Source of the DNA: CANJDH01 sp031430015
GTDB lineage: Bacteria; Pseudomonadota; Gammaproteobacteria; Burkholderiales; JAEUOS01
DNA: 64,000 nt
Direction: 5' to 3'
Assembly (NCBI GenBank): GCA_031430015.1
Contig: JANPAR010000124.1
Coordinates: 1-64,000, forward strand
In this document: positions 63,080 through 64,000 of the stretch, one piece after another
Layout: each line of letters begins with the position of its first letter
How positions within the stretch are numbered: the stretch's first letter is position 1
Program-made: the position numbers and the translations under genes
The notes under the pieces: model-generated
What the model saw: only the letters and a program-made list of their open reading frames with translations
Database searches by the model: none
Told to the model about the DNA's origin: nothing

Positions 63080-63664
63080 ATGACAACCATCGCACGCGAC
63101 AGCCTCTTGACCCTTGAGGCCTATTCCAAAAAGCGCAACGCACTTCGCGCCGAAGTCATCGCCCACAAAAAGAACCGCACGGTGCAGGTGGGCGAGCACG
63201 TCACGCTGTTGTTTGAAGACGAAATGACAGTGCGCTATCAGGTGCAGGAAATGCTGCGCATCGAGAAAATCTTCGAGGAAGAGGGGATCGAGAGTGAACT
63301 CTCGGCGTATAACCCGCTGATCCCCGATGGCAGCAATTTCAAAGCCACCATGCTCATTGAGTATGAAAGCGTGACCGAGCGCCAGCGCGCCCTCGCCAAA
63401 CTCAAAGGCGTCGAAGACCGCATGTTTGTCGAAGTCGAAGGGCAGGCGCGCGTATTCGCGATTGCCGACGAAGACCTCGAGCGCGAGAATGACGAAAAGA
63501 CATCGGCGGTGCATTTCGTGCGCTTCGAGTTGACGCACGCGATGAAACAAGCGCTGCGCAGCGGCGCACAACTGAAGATCGGCTGCGACCACCCCGAGTA
63601 TCTTGTGCAAGTGGAGGAACTGCCGGCCGAAAAGCTCGCTGCGCTGCTACGGGACTTGTCGTGA
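63080..63664 (+). CDS. DUF3501 family protein
   Basis: A 194-residue protein matching DUF3501 (SLLTLEAYSKKRNALRAEVIAHKKNRTVQVG, VRYQVQEMLRIEKIFEEEGIESELSAYNPLIP). No signal peptide or membrane helix; it is charged and predicted cytoplasmic. Function is unknown. It follows the Fe-S protein by 36 bases in the same direction, and the three-gene rubrerythrin/Fe-S/DUF3501 set is a recurring neighbourhood in betaproteobacteria. The stop overlaps the GTG of the next open frame. Confidence 0.87.
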   Translation: MTTIARDSLLTLEAYSKKRNALRAEVIAHKKNRTVQVGEHVTLLFEDEMTVRYQVQEMLRIEKIFEEEGIESELSAYNPLIPDGSNFKATMLIEYESVTERQRALAKLKGVEDRMFVEVEGQARVFAIADEDLERENDEKTSAVHFVRFELTHAMKQALRSGAQLKIGCDHPEYLVQVEELPAEKLAALLRDLS

Positions 63665-64000
63665 GGGTGGGCCGGCTGCGTGACGTGGCGCAATCGGCAG
63701 AGTCGCTGTTGCGGGTGCTTGGTGGTGCCCCGCGCGCAGAAGGTCGGCCCATGAATGGACGTCCGAGATGGGGATGCCCGTCGGCATCCACTCCCTCGCA
63801 CGGACAAGCGCATGCATCACGTGTGCGAACGGCGGTGGGACGCGTAGTGGCGCGGACACTGTTCATATGCTCCATTCTGGCCACAGGCAACGCAGCTGCG
63901 CAATCCAATCTGCCGGTACCCAAGACCGAGGATGACGAATGGAAGGAGATGGGCACCACGCCCCCCCCCTACCCGGTATCAGCAGCGCTCGTGAGGTTCC
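63661..64000 (+). CDS. CNP1-like family exported protein, 5' end only (truncated by window edge)
   Basis: The frame is open from the GTG at 63661 (overlapping the DUF3501 stop) to the right edge. The conserved part begins after a signal peptide (ARTLFICSILATGNAAA) with AQSNLPVPKTEDDEWKEMGTTPPPYPVSAALVRF, which matches the start of CNP1-like proteins of betaproteobacteria, of unknown function. Start is uncertain: GTG 63661, ATG 63751, or GTG 63847, which alone gives a normal-length signal peptide. It continues outside the window. Confidence 0.65.
   Translation, partial: MRVGRLRDVAQSAESLLRVLGGAPRAEGRPMNGRPRWGCPSASTPSHGQAHASRVRTAVGRVVARTLFICSILATGNAAAQSNLPVPKTEDDEWKEMGTTPPPYPVSAALVRF

Overview
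The window is a GC-rich, densely coding chromosomal segment, almost certainly from a betaproteobacterium and probably Burkholderiales or a close relative. The evidence is the gene order (lptD-surA-pdxA diverging from amgK/murU-pepP-ubiH-dusB-fis-purH-ruvCAB; corC-lnt with ybeY-phoH-miaB; tolQRAB-pal-cpoB-queC; proS/rppH divergent), a Bug-family (TctC) binding protein and a CNP1-like protein. This is inference from gene content; no 16S rRNA gene is present. I see no prophage, insertion sequence, CRISPR array or plasmid function.

Layout. 1-6.4 kb: the 3' end of an ABC ATPase, a FabG-like reductase, then a leftward accessory set (hydroxyisobutyrate-dehydrogenase-like protein, Zn alcohol dehydrogenase, gamma-glutamyltransferase, Hsp15, TctC). 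6.5-13.4 kb: tRNA-Lys, a YeeE/YedE transporter, queC and the Tol-Pal envelope operon. 13.5-15.9 kb: an unusual pair, an RnfD-like membrane protein and a secreted DUF2330 protein. 16-27 kb: ruvBAC, purH, fis, dusB, ubiH, pepP and the cell-wall-recycling genes murU and amgK with azlCD between them. 27-32.4 kb: rightward lptD-surA-pdxA for outer-membrane assembly and vitamin B6. 32.4-38.9 kb: leftward lnt, corC, ybeY, phoH, miaB, a small exported protein and tRNA-Met. 39-44 kb: rightward ketopantoate-reductase-like, luciferase-like and UbiH-like oxidoreductases, dsbC and rpiA. 44-53 kb: aromatic hydroxylase, yggX, argA, a frameshifted hrpA, a CinA-like protein and a periplasmic beta-carbonic anhydrase. 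53-58 kb: Zn dehydrogenase, cupin, an alpha/beta-hydrolase/acyl-CoA-synthetase fusion and a lytic transglycosylase broken by an amber codon. 58-64 kb: proS, rppH, then a rubrerythrin / Fe-S protein / DUF3501 / CNP1-like cluster.

The most distinctive feature is small-scale repeat biology. There are REP-like palindromes of two families (cores GGGGTCAGACCCC and CTTGGTGGGAGCG), an inverted REP pair resembling a REPIN, and two minisatellites of 12-bp period at gene 3' ends. Several housekeeping proteins carry Ala/Gly/Ser-rich in-frame loop insertions, some of which contain short tandem repeats or REP sequence (Lnt, HrpA, MurU, PepP, MiaB, AmgK, the synthetase fusion). In the lytic transglycosylase a REP arm has become the start codon and leader. 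Two genes (hrpA and the transglycosylase) carry disabling lesions that may be real or sequencing errors.
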